Source: Euwallacea fornicatus (taxonomy: Eukaryota; Arthropoda; Insecta; Coleoptera; Curculionidae). Taken from it: 64,000 nt of DNA. Below the pieces are notes generated by a model. It saw nothing but the letters and a program-made list of their open reading frames with translations, had not been told where the DNA came from and searched no databases. Of this stretch, positions 1 through 11,516 are shown in pieces. The DNA is taken from assembly GCF_040115645.1 (NCBI RefSeq), contig NC_089552.1, positions 3,348,001 to 3,412,000 of the forward strand, read 5' to 3'. The translations under genes and the position numbers were made by a program. Within the stretch, counting starts at the first letter, position 1; every line of letters begins with the position of its first letter.

Positions 1-939
1 ACGAGCATCAAAATGTATGAAAGAATAATTTATAACAATATATCAAAAACATAAAAACAATGTCAAGAATATATAACAGGCCGTTATGGAGAACACTGCT
101 GGATGCTTTCTGCATGCATCTAAACTGAGATGTTTAGAATTGTTATGATGTGAAAAATTCTCAGGCTATTCCGTCTCAAACTCCTTAAACTTTTCAACAG
201 TGTAGTCCATTTAGCAGATTAGTTACAATAAAAAAGTGCTTTTTCTCCTCTTACCTCAAAGTAATTCTCAGTACGCCCCTGAGAATTTAGAGGAGCAATT
301 GCTACAACTCACTATTATTAGGTTAAAAAGATTATTAAATAGTTTAACTCGCGTAGTTCTCTTATCCCTATTAGCAAATTGTGTTGATTGTGTTAATAAT
401 TTGCAAGAAAAAATTTAATGTTTTTTTAAAGAAAAATTATAATGAATCTTGTACTAGGGAAAATTAAATATGTGTATATTTGACTCGTTGCTGGCCACAT
501 GCACTTTCTCCTCTGTCTTACATCCTGTCCATCAACATCATTTCTCTTCTTCATCATATTAAACAAATATTCAAAAGATTTTCTATGATGAATTTTTCCG
601 CCCGATGACCCCAACACTTCGAGTAAGAATATAGTACTTAAGTTATCCTTACACATAACTTAATATTAGGAAATTAACTTAAGCGGCTTTGGTACATTTC
701 AAACCGACTCGAAACGTACAAAAAATATCGAAAACTACAATAATACTCGTAACCGTAATAAACAATTAATAAGTTTAATTGTTGAAAATCTACACCCTAA
801 ATAACAAACTACCTGATGTGATGATTACAAAGCTCATACAACCGCTTCGTTCAGTTGAAAACGGGGTTTTAATATAGAAACTTGTAACCGAAAACAGGCT
901 TAAATTCCGTACTTACTTCTACTCTAATTTTGTCGAGAG
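1..939. other. 3' flank of Wee1, no gene supported
   Basis: This AT-rich stretch begins with distal flank and ends with the probable Wee1 3' UTR (Wee1 reads leftward and stops at 940). ATTAAA-type poly(A) candidates on the minus strand lie near 868-873 and 774-779. A 76-codon open frame on the minus strand at 426-656 has no family I recognise and no convincing splice context, so it is not called as a gene. Confidence 0.5.
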
Positions 940-3900
940 CTAAAACGTGGTTGTGCTGACGCTTCGGTTTACTTTTTTCCCGATGAGTCGACTATTTTGG
1001 ATTGATTTTATGCAAAGAGCTGCTTCCTGAAATAAGGAATAAAAAAATTATGTACACATTAACCACACACATACACACAATTAAAAGCTCTTATTTTCTT
1101 TTCTGACGAAAAAAAAACTACCTTCAACTGCTTCACCAGCATCTCATTCCTTAACTTTTCAGCGTTTAACTCCCTGGTCAAATCAGCTTTGGATTTGCTG
1201 CAGTCGGGATTTAACGACCGGTGTTGCAAGATCTGCAATGTACTAGGTCTTTGCATCGGATCGGGATGAATCATCGACCTAAAATAAAAATATTAGTACC
1301 AATCATGAGGATAGTATTTTTAATCAAATTCCTCACTTGATGAGTTCCAACAAATCCTTTGTCAACTTCTGAGGTAGTTGCGGTACTTGTCCTTCTCGTA
1401 TCACGTGCCATTTGGGGCCATTTTTCGGGAGGGGACCGGCACCCGCGCATTCGAGGGCACTCAAACCCAGGGCGAAGACATCCGCTTTGGTCAGATGACT
1501 GTAATCTTCGTGTAGAATTTCATTGGGTAAGTAACGACAATCTCCTTCTTCAACCTACATTATAAAAGAAGGAAATAAATTAAACATTCCCCTAGATATT
1601 AATTAGAAACCATTATTGTATGGCACTAAGGAAACCTATTAATGCCCGTAAACGATTTTAACAGAAAATTACTTTCAGAATATTTTTTTGTTTGTGAAAA
1701 CCGGCTAGGAAATTTCCAAAATATAATATCTTAAAAATTACGGAAAAATGTGGCGTTGGACTATTCCAATAGGCAAGTTATTTTTAGGAAGTACCTCTCA
1801 ACTTCAAAAAGACTTACCTGTGGATTGCTTAAACTGGTCACATGTCCTAAGTCTCCAATCTTATAAGTCAACTCTTCCTCATACATCTGACTATCCTCCA
1901 AGTCTTCAAATCCATCATCTGCTGAGTCATAATTCGTTAAATTTACCTGAAAGCAAACGTTTTTCTAACTCTTCTTCAAAAAACAATCCTTACTCCAGTA
2001 CCTTCTTTTCTATAGAGATAAATATGTTCCCAGGCTTAAGATCCATGTGAACTAGCCCTTCTGAATGAATATACCTCAGGCCTTCGGCAACATGTAGAAG
2101 CATTCGTCTCAATTCTGCGGTGGTCAGAGGTTCGTTGATGATTTTGTCAGCTAAAGAGCCCCCACTGCAGTATTCGTTTTGGATTATCATGTGATTGTCT
2201 TCCGCCCATGCTGAATAATATCTCACTACATGTTGATGTTTGCCTGTTATTTAATCACAATTAATACTTCCCAGTAGCAATATCAAATAGAATATCTTAC
2301 CTAATACTGCATGGGCATAAACTTCATTTAGAGCAGTTTTTTCAAAGGCGCTACCCGCTACTGGTTTGGTGGATTTTTTGATAGCGTAAACACAGCCATC
2401 CAACCTATTAACACATTTGAATACTGAGCCAAACTGACCCTTTCCTATTAGCTCCAATTCTAAGAACTCCCTATGGTACCGTGGTATATTACTTTCCTAA
2501 ATTAAATGAGGTTCAACAGTAACCAAAATACAAGCCACTACGCAACCAACCTGCAAAGCAACTCTCTTTGTTGGCTGCTCAATCTCCTCGTCCGATGCAT
2601 CCACGTCGTTCACATCAAATATCGGAGGTTTAATTTTTGGTGAACATAATGACCTAACCGAGCGAGATCTTTTCTTGGATAATAATTGTCCTAATAAGTT
2701 CAATGTCTTTCATGAAAATGCACCAAAATAAACTTGAAATTTATCTTACCATCTGGTGTAAATGGATTAACATTGGCAGCAGGCTTCTCTTTTACTTCAT
2801 AGGCACTAGGAACAGCTTTGGGTTTGTCGCCAAATAACCTGCTTCGAGGCAAAGGTGTTGTGGAAGATGAGGATTTCTGAATGATGGTCTTGGGTGTTAA
2901 GGGGCTGTCAAAGAGCCGTAAAGCTCTGACGCGCTTGTAGGGTGGGCTGAATGAGAGTTTAGATGGTGCTGGTGTTCTGAAGCTGTCATTCCTGGAGAAG
3001 TTCTTCTTGTTCAGTTTAAATAGCAAAAATAATTGTTAATGTGACAAATTTATGCATAGTTTGCAAATAGTTTTATCGGAAGTTATATCTAAGCAAACAT
3101 CAAGAAACTTTTATTCCAATAATTCCATAAACGATTCAGTGAAGGCCAAGTTCATGGTTAAAGCTAAAAATGAAATTTATAACACCAATGATACCTATTA
3201 TATATATATATACCTATTCTGACTGATTTATGTAGATAATTATGGCCATGCCATAAACGTTTCAAGGTGAAGAAATTATAAGTTTAGAATGGGCAGCGAA
3301 TTCACTGGATCCAAATGCCATGGAGAACTCATAGAATTTTGTTTCCAGGACGATCATCAATTGTAACATTGCACCCGAACTGTGGATAAACTTGCTGAAG
3401 TCAATGTGGAGGACTGGAACTATTTACCTCAATAAGTTAGTTTGGTCACACCGGAAGTAACGTAATAATAACATTCAAAATTCTCCAGAAAAATTTATAA
3501 TGTCTTTTTGTATCTTGTATGAGCCCTCATAATTTCAATTTGTCCAATGTAACAGAAAAAAAATAGGGTGTAGATACTCACATTCTGTTGCCATCTGTTA
3601 TCTATGGGATAACATATTGTAAGTTGGTCATATTTAAAATTGGGTTGTAAAGCTTTAATAGTATATGCATATAGCCAACATTTTATATGACCTGATATTT
3701 TTTATATAACGTCCGGTTTTTAATTTTTTTGTATATGGGTTTGATCATTTGATTGTATCGTAACTACCATGAAATGAATAAAAAAATACTCTTAAACATT
3801 GAAGAGAACTGCTAGATTCTTAAATGTGGGATATAAAGTTGTCTCGGGGAATGATGTTAAAATTACATGTTTTTGCTGAAAACACAAGAACAATCTCAAA

Positions 3901-6096
3901 ATCATTTCCAGGAAACTTTCTACTTGTCAAATATATCCGAAAAATATAGAGAAATGAAGCTTATTTCTTATTCAAGTTGGAAACTTAATAAGAGTGCCTG
4001 TTCAGTTCTGCCTAGATTGAATGACTATTTTACATTTACTCTAGCATTTACAAAATATAAGACTATAGTGTCAACAAATTATTGTACCTAAATCTTACAT
4101 GAAATAAAATTTTTGGCAAAATTTCTAATGAAAAACAACCACATGTAAAAGGTCTTCAACAATGCCTCCAACTGACATGACAACTGTTACTCTGGGGTAA
4201 ATAGTAATGAATGTAATATGCTTAACTAGAAGAAATTGAACTGCAAGTTGTAATGTATAGAATTGACAAAACTTTCAATTCTTGTACATTGTAACCATTG
4301 TTGGAGGCTCTGTCTCTCTATGTAATATTATCTTCTAGTCTGTCTCCATGTGTGTATTAATTATTCCAATATATGTTTACCTGCACTTTGATCTCAACTT
4401 TGATGTATAATCCATGGATGTTGATGAAAGACAATCCAGGTGAGATTATACTTGGTTGATATTTGTCAAATGGGTACTAATATGGCACTGAGAAATGGGG
4501 TAGGCACAACTTTGATTTTTCTAATTTATCTGGGATGTACACTTCCTTTGAACTTAATCAACTATATAAAGCCCAACATGTCTGCTCCTATTAAGCAAGC
4601 AGAATCAAATATGTACCTACATAAATTACTTCATAAATGACCACCCAGTACCAAGTATATCTACAGAAGTTGAAATGAAAGAGAAAGTAAATAGCAAGTC
4701 AAATAGTAAATATCCTAAATCCTCAATTTTCCACCTCTTTAGGCCTTATCTTAAAACCCTATCAATATTTACTAATATATAGGGTTCCTAACTATATGCT
4801 GGGTGAAATTATGAAGGTAGTGAAGATATTTACTTAATGGGAAAACTTCATATTCCCCTTTGTGTTAGCAAGAAACAAAATATGCCCCATGATTTGCTCC
4901 AAATAAAAGATATAAACCCACAACTGAGACTTTTTGGGCCTTGATTTTTGAAGCAAACTCAGTAAAGCATATAAGCTGTTGTACACACTTTTTTCAGTCA
5001 AGTTTACAGAGCTAAGTAGAATATAAACTTCTATCATTCTACTGAACAATTTGGGGAATAAGCATAACATAGTGTAGTTATTAATTCCAAGCATATTTCA
5101 GAACAAAGGGAGTCACAGGAAAGTACTTCACGATTTAAATGTGTTACAGGTATTTACAGGCTATTGCAGTCACCACTGTCTTCTGTCATGCTTAGGGGAA
5201 TGTAAGAGTTGATGGTTGTATCAAATAATCCAAGGAATAAGCATGGCAATATGAGGTAGTTAGTTATCCCAAGCATGCTTTTAAACAAAGGAAGGGTCTG
5301 CTTTGGAATTCAACTCTGTTATGGGCATGAGAGAACTGCTGGCATTTGTGAGTTATGAAATACAACCAGAAATAACCTACATTTGACCCTTATTAAGAAC
5401 ATCGTGGTAATATATATTCAAAGTTTCTATGGCTATTGTTAGGGAATGAAGAAGTAAGTTTAAGTAAATAAAGAAAACATTACAATGAGGAACACTTAGG
5501 ATTAACAGACCTCATCTCTTACCCAGACATATCCCTCTTTTAGGCAGCTATTTTTAAAAATTGGAAAGCATGACAATATGTATTAAAGAGATATAAATGA
5601 AGGTAGTGAATAAAAATTCTGAATTGACTTATTTAAAGTCATAATTTCATCCATCTTTCCATGGAGCCATTAGTTTGCCCCTTATGTTCTCCCTTGTCAT
5701 AATACATGTTAATATTGTTAATAGTGTTTAAGATTGTTAAGTAAAGCAGGTTATAAAAGTTCCAAAATACCATAAAAACCTATATAGTCCTCATCAGAAA
5801 CTACTTCCACTTAAATAACAAAGCTTTTTACGCATGAATGCATGAAGCTCCTAAAATGCTTCAGGGACTGCTATACTGAGCATGAAATTTCCAAATTGAA
5901 TTCACACCCAAGTTACACATAAGCCAACATTTTCTCACCTAACAATATTCGATTTCCTCGCCGATTGGGGGCTGCCAGAGTCCAAGTCCTCACCATTATC
6001 ATAAGACAACTCAAAAGACATATCTCCATAACCAGACGAATTGACATCTTCGTTTTCCATGTATTTGAAGTCCTCCTGGCTGCTGCAAACCGACAT
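940..6096 (-). CDS. Wee1: Wee1 protein kinase (Cdk1 inhibitory kinase)
   Basis: Nuclear dual-specificity kinase family that phosphorylates the inhibitory tyrosine of Cdk1 and holds cells in G2 (family knowledge). Coding exons, 5' to 3': 6096-5939, 2991-2750, 2690-2551, 2496-2301, 2243-2002, 1946-1818, 1554-1337, 1278-1122, 1026-940. They total 1569 nt, or 522 aa plus stop, with all phases matching. The ATG at 6096 is the first after an in-frame stop. The N-terminal part carries the Wee1-type RALRLFDSPLTPKT motif and an NPFTPDG motif. The kinase domain starts near residue 190: glycine loop IGKGQFGSVF at 197-206, lysine K220, catalytic loop HMDLKPGN at 311-318 with D313, and DLG at 358-360 in place of DFG. 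HMD and DLG are both typical of Wee1. The C-terminus ends in the conserved SRLIGKKVNRSVS tail. Two donors are weak (GTACTG after 2002, GTTGGT after 2551). Very confident. Confidence 0.97.
2992..5938 (-). other. Wee1 intron 1 (2.9 kb)
   Basis: The intron starts with GTGAGA just below 5939 and ends with the acceptor CTCCAG before 2991. It is AT-rich. Open frames here are short and show no family signature. It holds a short TA run near 3199-3211 and an imperfect duplication at 5052-5310 (separate entry). I see no nested gene. Confidence 0.7.
5052..5310. repeat. Imperfect direct repeat, period about 180 bp
   Basis: Two segments of about 80 bp (near 5052-5130 and 5231-5310) share the order GGAATAAGCAT, then TAGTTA, then CCAAGCAT, then AACAAAGG. 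A looser match continues past the second copy. This looks like an old tandem duplication inside Wee1 intron 1. It carries no coding signal. Confidence 0.5.
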
Positions 6097-7379
6097 CCCT
6101 ACCTCAACCCTTTTTCGGGGCTACGCGAATTTTCACAGATATTTCTATTAAACTTAAATTTATAAAAACCGCACTTTTGTATTACAAAAAATAAACACTT
6201 TACACATTCCCTGTTTCTCGTATAAAAACCTAAACGGTTAATCTCACGACTGACGCATCTGGATTCAATTCAACCAATTGCAGAGTACTTCCATATTCCA
6301 ATATGGCGTTTGAATTCTTATTGGATAGACGCCGTTGTTTCCGTTTTATGAGACGCGGGCGTTTTAAATATTTTGTTCAAATTAATGTGACAGTTGGATT
6401 TAATAAGAATAAGAAGTAGAATTGCTGCAGTATTTATATAACTTTTATTTCAGACGTACTTAATTAATTCAAATAAATTTAATCAGTGCTTTAATTACTA
6501 TTTCTGTTTACAGCAATTAACAGAGCGGCCGCGCAGCGTCGTTGACATTTTGTGACGTCAAAGGTATTGACTATTCCGAGAACTTTCTCGTCCGCGAATT
6601 TGTGTAAACTTGTCTGAACATGTGATTTTTTTTAATTTAAAAAATCATATATAAAATTTTATCAAAAACATTGCATTATGAGCATCAATCAGTTCTACTT
6701 GATCGAAAAAGTCCAGGAAATCATACAACTCTAGCTTACGCCACAGTTTATTTTTTATTTTTAGGAACCTTCAAGTAGTTTCTACCGTTTTGGAATTTAT
6801 TCTCCAATATTAACTTATAAAGATAGAAGAGTGCCAAGCCGGCGAAATAATCAGGCCTTAAGGACTGAAAGAATCTTAAGGAAGGACTCGAAATCGGGCT
6901 TAAATTTACAAATATTTTTTCAATGAAAATGTAAATTCAATTTGAATTAAACTTGTAAAGTAAAATAGGTGAATCATCCAGTCATCTGAGAGTACCTCAG
7001 AGCAGTGAGTTGAAATCGCTAAAAGTGTCAAAGTATTGTTGTCAAGTATTATAGTATTTGTTGTCGTCAATATAAGAGTCAGGGTTGTGTCATATGGTGT
7101 TTTCAGAAAGATTGGTTAAAATCGGATAGTTCTCTATCAGCTGATTTTGAACTGATATAATTGGCTGGCTGTCGTAGGAGATTGATCCGATTGGTTGAAA
7201 ATCAATTCACTCTAGATCACCGTCTTCGAAAAGTTCTAAAGTGTCATAATAGGAGTCAGGGTCTATTGTTGAGTTAAAAAAAGTAAATACGTGTAAATTT
7301 TAACTTGCAGGGAAATGATATTTCAATGAAGAAAATTTTAGTTAAAGTATTTAGAAATAATATTTTTAATTAAGGACAA
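6097..7379. promoter_or_regulatory. Divergent promoter region, Wee1 / RABAC1
   Basis: The start codons of Wee1 (minus) and RABAC1 (plus) are 1283 bp apart, head to head. The part nearest Wee1 (6250-6600) is richer in G+C and CpG than its surroundings. It holds a CCAAT-type box (ATTGG, near 6319), a TTTGAA hexamer next to GGCG near 6305 that recalls cell-cycle CHR-type sites, a NotI-like GCGGCCGC near 6523, and the CRE palindrome listed separately. Transcription starts cannot be placed from sequence alone. Confidence 0.5.
6553..6560. promoter_or_regulatory. Perfect CRE palindrome TGACGTCA
   Basis: An exact 8-bp TGACGTCA, the consensus site for CREB/ATF-type bZIP factors, lies about 460 bp upstream of the Wee1 ATG. 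It sits in a short CpG-rich patch in otherwise AT-rich DNA. The palindrome is directly seen; binding is inferred. Confidence 0.45.
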
Positions 7380-8470
7380 ATGGCTGATGTGGCTGTAGAC
7401 GTTACAGGGGTGTCAGGCCAGATGGACACCCCCCATGATGTACCCAAAAACCTAAGTTTCACTAGGTGATTTATTTAACATTTTACCTCATGCATTACTT
7501 TATGTTTATTAAAGCAAAGCTTATCAAGATGCTACAATGGTTTAAGTCTTTTTTTATTGCAGATTCCTTAAAATACCCTCAGAATTCCCAGATCCAAAAG
7601 AATGGATCCAACAGCAAAGGCAAAATGTCAGACCATGGTTGGTTTTTATACATTCCTCAAATTTCAAAGCTCCTCCATCAATACCTCGACTAAGCAAGAG
7701 AATTATGAGGAACATCGAATACTTCCAAGCCAATTATTTATTTGTTTTTTTAGGCTTAATTTTGTATTGCTTGTTAGAAATTTACAGAAATTTAATAATT
7801 ACCCAACCTTACTGAATTTAAATATTTTTAGAATCACTTCCCCTTTAATACTGTTAGCTATAGCTGGCACCTTTTATGCTGGATATAAGTTGAATGTCAG
7901 ACATGTACAACAAAAGAAATTTGTGATATTTGGCAGAGAACTTACTTTAGCCCAGCAGTATGCCATTGTAACATTATGTTCAATGCCTGTATATTATATG
8001 GTTGGAGCTCATGGGGCTATGTTTTGGGTCATAGGTGAGCTACTCATTAATTATTTAATTTTCAGAATCAAATATAGCACATGATCATTACAAAAATAAT
8101 CTCACAGTAGGCAATGAATTGTAAATGCAACATATTCGATAAGACATTTACTACTTACTAAAAATAATTAAATCAGTTATTTTCTTGAAGAGACTGATAG
8201 ACATTACAGTCCATTCATTTCTACATACTTTTCTATGGATGAGTGCATTTGTTCAAAACATGTCTCTGATATTTCATTGCCTTCAAAGCTTTTTTAGTAA
8301 CCAACCTTTATGTCTTGTTAAAATTATTTAATAAATGAGAAGGAATGTGCTGTGTGATGATTGTTTCAGGCGCCTCCATGGTAATTATTACCCTACATGC
8401 AGCTTTCTATAACATTGAGGCCCTGTTGCCTAGAAGGGATGATGAATTTCCTTTGCTTGAAGAAGTGTAG
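7380..8470 (+). CDS. RABAC1: Prenylated Rab acceptor protein 1 (PRA1 family)
   Basis: Small membrane protein of the Golgi and late endosomes that binds prenylated Rab GTPases and helps remove GDI (family knowledge). Exons 7380-7465, 7563-7772, 7832-8034 and 8370-8470 sum to 600 nt, giving 199 aa; human RABAC1 is about 185 aa. All phases match and introns are GT-AG. Family hallmarks: EWIQQRQNVRPW, then RNIEYFQANYLFVFLGLILY, followed by the first hydrophobic pair (about residues 85-115), FGRELTLAQQYA, and a second hydrophobic pair ending near residue 185. The C-terminus is acidic (RRDDEFPLLEEV). Exon 2 reads straight through 7654-7690 in frame, so no extra intron is needed there. The first 28 residues are poorly conserved, as is usual for the family. 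AATAAA follows at 8535. Very confident. Confidence 0.95.
8035..8369 (+). other. RABAC1 intron 3
   Basis: A 335-bp GT-AG intron (GTGAGC to TTTCAG). It is AT-rich and nothing else was recognised in it. Confidence 0.8.
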
Positions 8471-10710
8471 GTTTATTCATCTCTTTGTGTATATAAATTG
8501 ATATTTTTTTAAATGTAAACTAATCTATGTATTTAATAAATTAATTTGTGAATATTTTGTATTAATTTAACCTTTTTTACCTTGTCTGAGCCTTGGTCAC
8601 TGTTCATATGGGGTGTACCACATAAAATAAGCTTAATGGTGGCAGTTACTTGAAAAATACTTAGCCTAGAAAAAATCTGAAAGTGCAAACGAGAAGTGTT
8701 CAAATTTCACAAAATATACTCAAATGATTTAAGCACCATTTAGGATTTAGGTAAGTATCTCAAGTCAGAATAAAAAATAAAACTTAGAATCAATGAATTT
8801 TGTCTCTACCTCTCTATATAACAGTTTTTTCATTGAAAAAAAAAATTTTTTACATTACGTATTGCCAAAAATCTTAGCAAAATAAAACAACAATACATAT
8901 TATGTATGTATATTAGCACTTTTATTAGATTAACAGTCTTTAAGATGATAGTAAAATGCAAGTATCAGCTGCCTAAATTATTGGTAATTTTATTTATTGT
9001 TTGCAGCTACAGCTGCTGTTTTCTGAAAGTAAGATGATGTGAAAAATATTTGAAGATCCCAAAAAACAACAGCTAGATACGCATGAACAATAAACTTACT
9101 TCAAACGGAATACGTTCCCTATTAAATGATATTTACCAGACGGAAATTATATACAGATGGCAGTAGTCTGGACTAAAATCTAAATTAGTATACCTTTACT
9201 ACGTTATTGTATGACAAGACATTTTTCTCCAGCTTAAAGTATGCAAGATTTTTTGTAAAATATACTAATTCAGCTCTTCCTCTGCATACTTATTTTGGCT
9301 GCAGTTAAATTAATAAATAAATAGTTAATAGACACAACGTCAAAAGTCCTAAACATCTATATTTTATAAGTATGTATTCGCGAAACTTGTCATGGCAAGG
9401 GGAACTATTGCGTTTCCCGGAAAAGGCATGAATTGCTGATTAAGTCAACTAAACTGGATTTTACGCTTACTGCAATTCAAACCTCGATACTTTTATAATA
9501 AATTAATTCTAATGTTTATCGTAAATTATCAAATTTACACCTCAATATGAGGTGTGTGAATAAAGATTTGTACATTAATAATTGTTTTGGCAGTAAACAA
9601 TACAATAATACCTTGTGGGTAGACATAGAACAGGGCGTTTATTATTTGTTATATTGAACGTTGGGTACATTTTTTGATAATTTATTAGTGCAAAACCCTG
9701 TTTCACGTAAGTCTACTTTAAAATCACAGTAAATACATGAAAAATAACAGGCGCTGTATTAATTTACTATTAGAAATAAAACGATATAATACTTTAGTGT
9801 GTCCAGTAAGTTTCTTTGTTGTTAAACGAATTGTTGGAAACTTTGAGGTTTATAAGATCTAAAATATGGTTTTTGCAAATTGGAACATATCGGTGAAAAT
9901 TTATTTTAACAACAGCATAAGCCCCTAATTTTAAATATACGTATATCACTGATTATTTGTCACAATCTTGAGTGTAACTTCAGGTGGACTTTAAACTGAA
10001 AGTATACAACCAGGTTTTATATCCATCTTGCTTTCAGGGTGGAAGATCTATGTAGTGGATCTAGAGCGGAGTATCTTTTCTATGTTCAATTATTAGTACC
10101 TGCGTATTTTCTTAGATGAATAACAAGAGGATATTCTTGGTATTTTGTGAAAATTTGTACTGTAATAAAGTCTTTTATATCTTACTTACTTTTCAATTAG
10201 TAAGCTCGATATCAGTAGAGCCACCTAAATAATTTACATTTTTAAAAATCTACGCTATGCACGTTGAGTATTAAAAATTAAGAAAGAAACAAGTTACAAA
10301 AGGCTCTTAGCTGCATATCTTCATCAGCACGTTTAATAGTTAAAATAACGCAAATTGCTAAGCCAAATGTGTTTTTAACAATCCGTCCAACAACGGGCAC
10401 ATTCAACAATATACATAGTACGCCACAACATTGAAAAGGCACATAAAACGTTAAAAAGGCAGTTTTCAAAGATACCTAAGACAAAACGTACAGAAAGAAT
10501 CACAAATTTAATAAATAATGAGGTAAATCTTCAACACTAAGGCAATACCTATTAGGTTTGCTATGGCGATATATCTTGGAGATTTAGTTTCATCTGCGTG
10601 TGTGTAGTAAGTAGACCTCTTCGGTTAGAAAGTTCGTTTCTTCTTATTTTTGGCTCCAATTTTCCAGAACCCAGTTGAATCGTGGTACCTTCTCCCAGTT
10701 TTATTTGGTA
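8471..10710. other. Intergenic region between convergent RABAC1 and ADAMTS
   Basis: The two genes converge here, so both 3' UTRs lie in this 2.2-kb AT-rich stretch. A minus-strand AATAAA sits only about 6 nt past the ADAMTS stop, too close to be a sure signal. A 63-codon minus frame at 10278-10469 is hydrophobic but has no family match I know and is not called. Confidence 0.6.
8535..8540 (+). other. Candidate poly(A) signal of RABAC1
   Basis: AATAAA lies 65 bp after the RABAC1 stop codon, in T-rich sequence. This is a reasonable 3' end for a short UTR. Confidence 0.5.
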
Positions 10711-11516
10711 CTAAGTGATTTCGACTTTCAATCCACCATATGCAGGGTCCGGAACGCAATCCCCACAATAACCTCCGCACTTACCCTGGGCCATTGTATC
10801 CGTCTGTAAAAGCAAAATTCGAAAATATTATAAATTAACTTACTAATATGTTGAAATTTGATCGTTTTTGTCCAACTTACCGGTCTAGTTATACGTCCGG
10901 ATGCATACTGCCCAATTTTCTTCCATTGTATCTGCGGAGCTAACTTAAAAGAAGTATAAGTCAAGTCGACAGAAAACCTGCCTTGCGGACACCCATTGGG
11001 GCTGCTACTATAACAATCCCCAGAAGTTCCATATGGTATCTTAGTCCCTTTCACTTGCTTTGAAAATGTAAAATCGTCACCTAATAAAAAGATTTTAGTG
11101 GTTTTCGTCCTGGACTCCGTTGTAGGCTTACCGATAATTTGTAACGAAGTAACGTTCAGTCTTACTTTCCAGAACTTGGTAATTCCGGATCTTTCCACAC
11201 CAACGTGGTCACAAGGGCAATTATCTCGACGTTCTCCACCGTAAGGACAGGAATTTAAGTCCAGTAACCTCAGGAAAAATTGAGATAATTGTGCAAGATT
11301 CAATACACTTAAGCAAATAAGGTTCTATCTACCTTCTGTCGTACACTTCAGCGTAATTTTCCTTATCCGGATGCAGGCTTATGTACTCTTGAGGTTCAGC
11401 AGTGTCCATTTTGTAGCAATAAACGTTGACCACCCTTCCATGCAGTGAGATCACATAGTCTTTATTTTCCTTAGTCCTCATGTTGTGTTTAATTTCTTTG
11501 CAGTTTTTGCTTAAAC
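10711..11516 (-). other. ADAMTS exons 28-31: GON domain
   Basis: Residues about 1550-1752. Exon 28 (11516-11333): NCKEIKHN, VVNVYCYKM and EYISLHPDKENYAEVYDRR. Exon 29 (11268-11132): CPYGGERRDNCPCD and FWKVRLNVTSLQI. Exon 30 (11080-10881): FSKQVKGTKIPYGTSGDCYS, CPQGRFSVDLTYTSF. Exon 31 (10803-10711): GKCGGYCGDCVPDPAYGG and stop. Each block matches the GON consensus of GON-1, ADAMTS9 and ADAMTS20. The last exon is read in a different frame from the continuous open frame at this position; the phase-0 join of CCG to ACG restores the GON ending. Confidence 0.95.

Noticed and set aside
7602..8084. 160-codon continuous frame covering RABAC1 exons 2 and 3
   Set aside because: It reads through intron 2 and, before 7690, in the wrong frame; the four-exon model gives the full family sequence.
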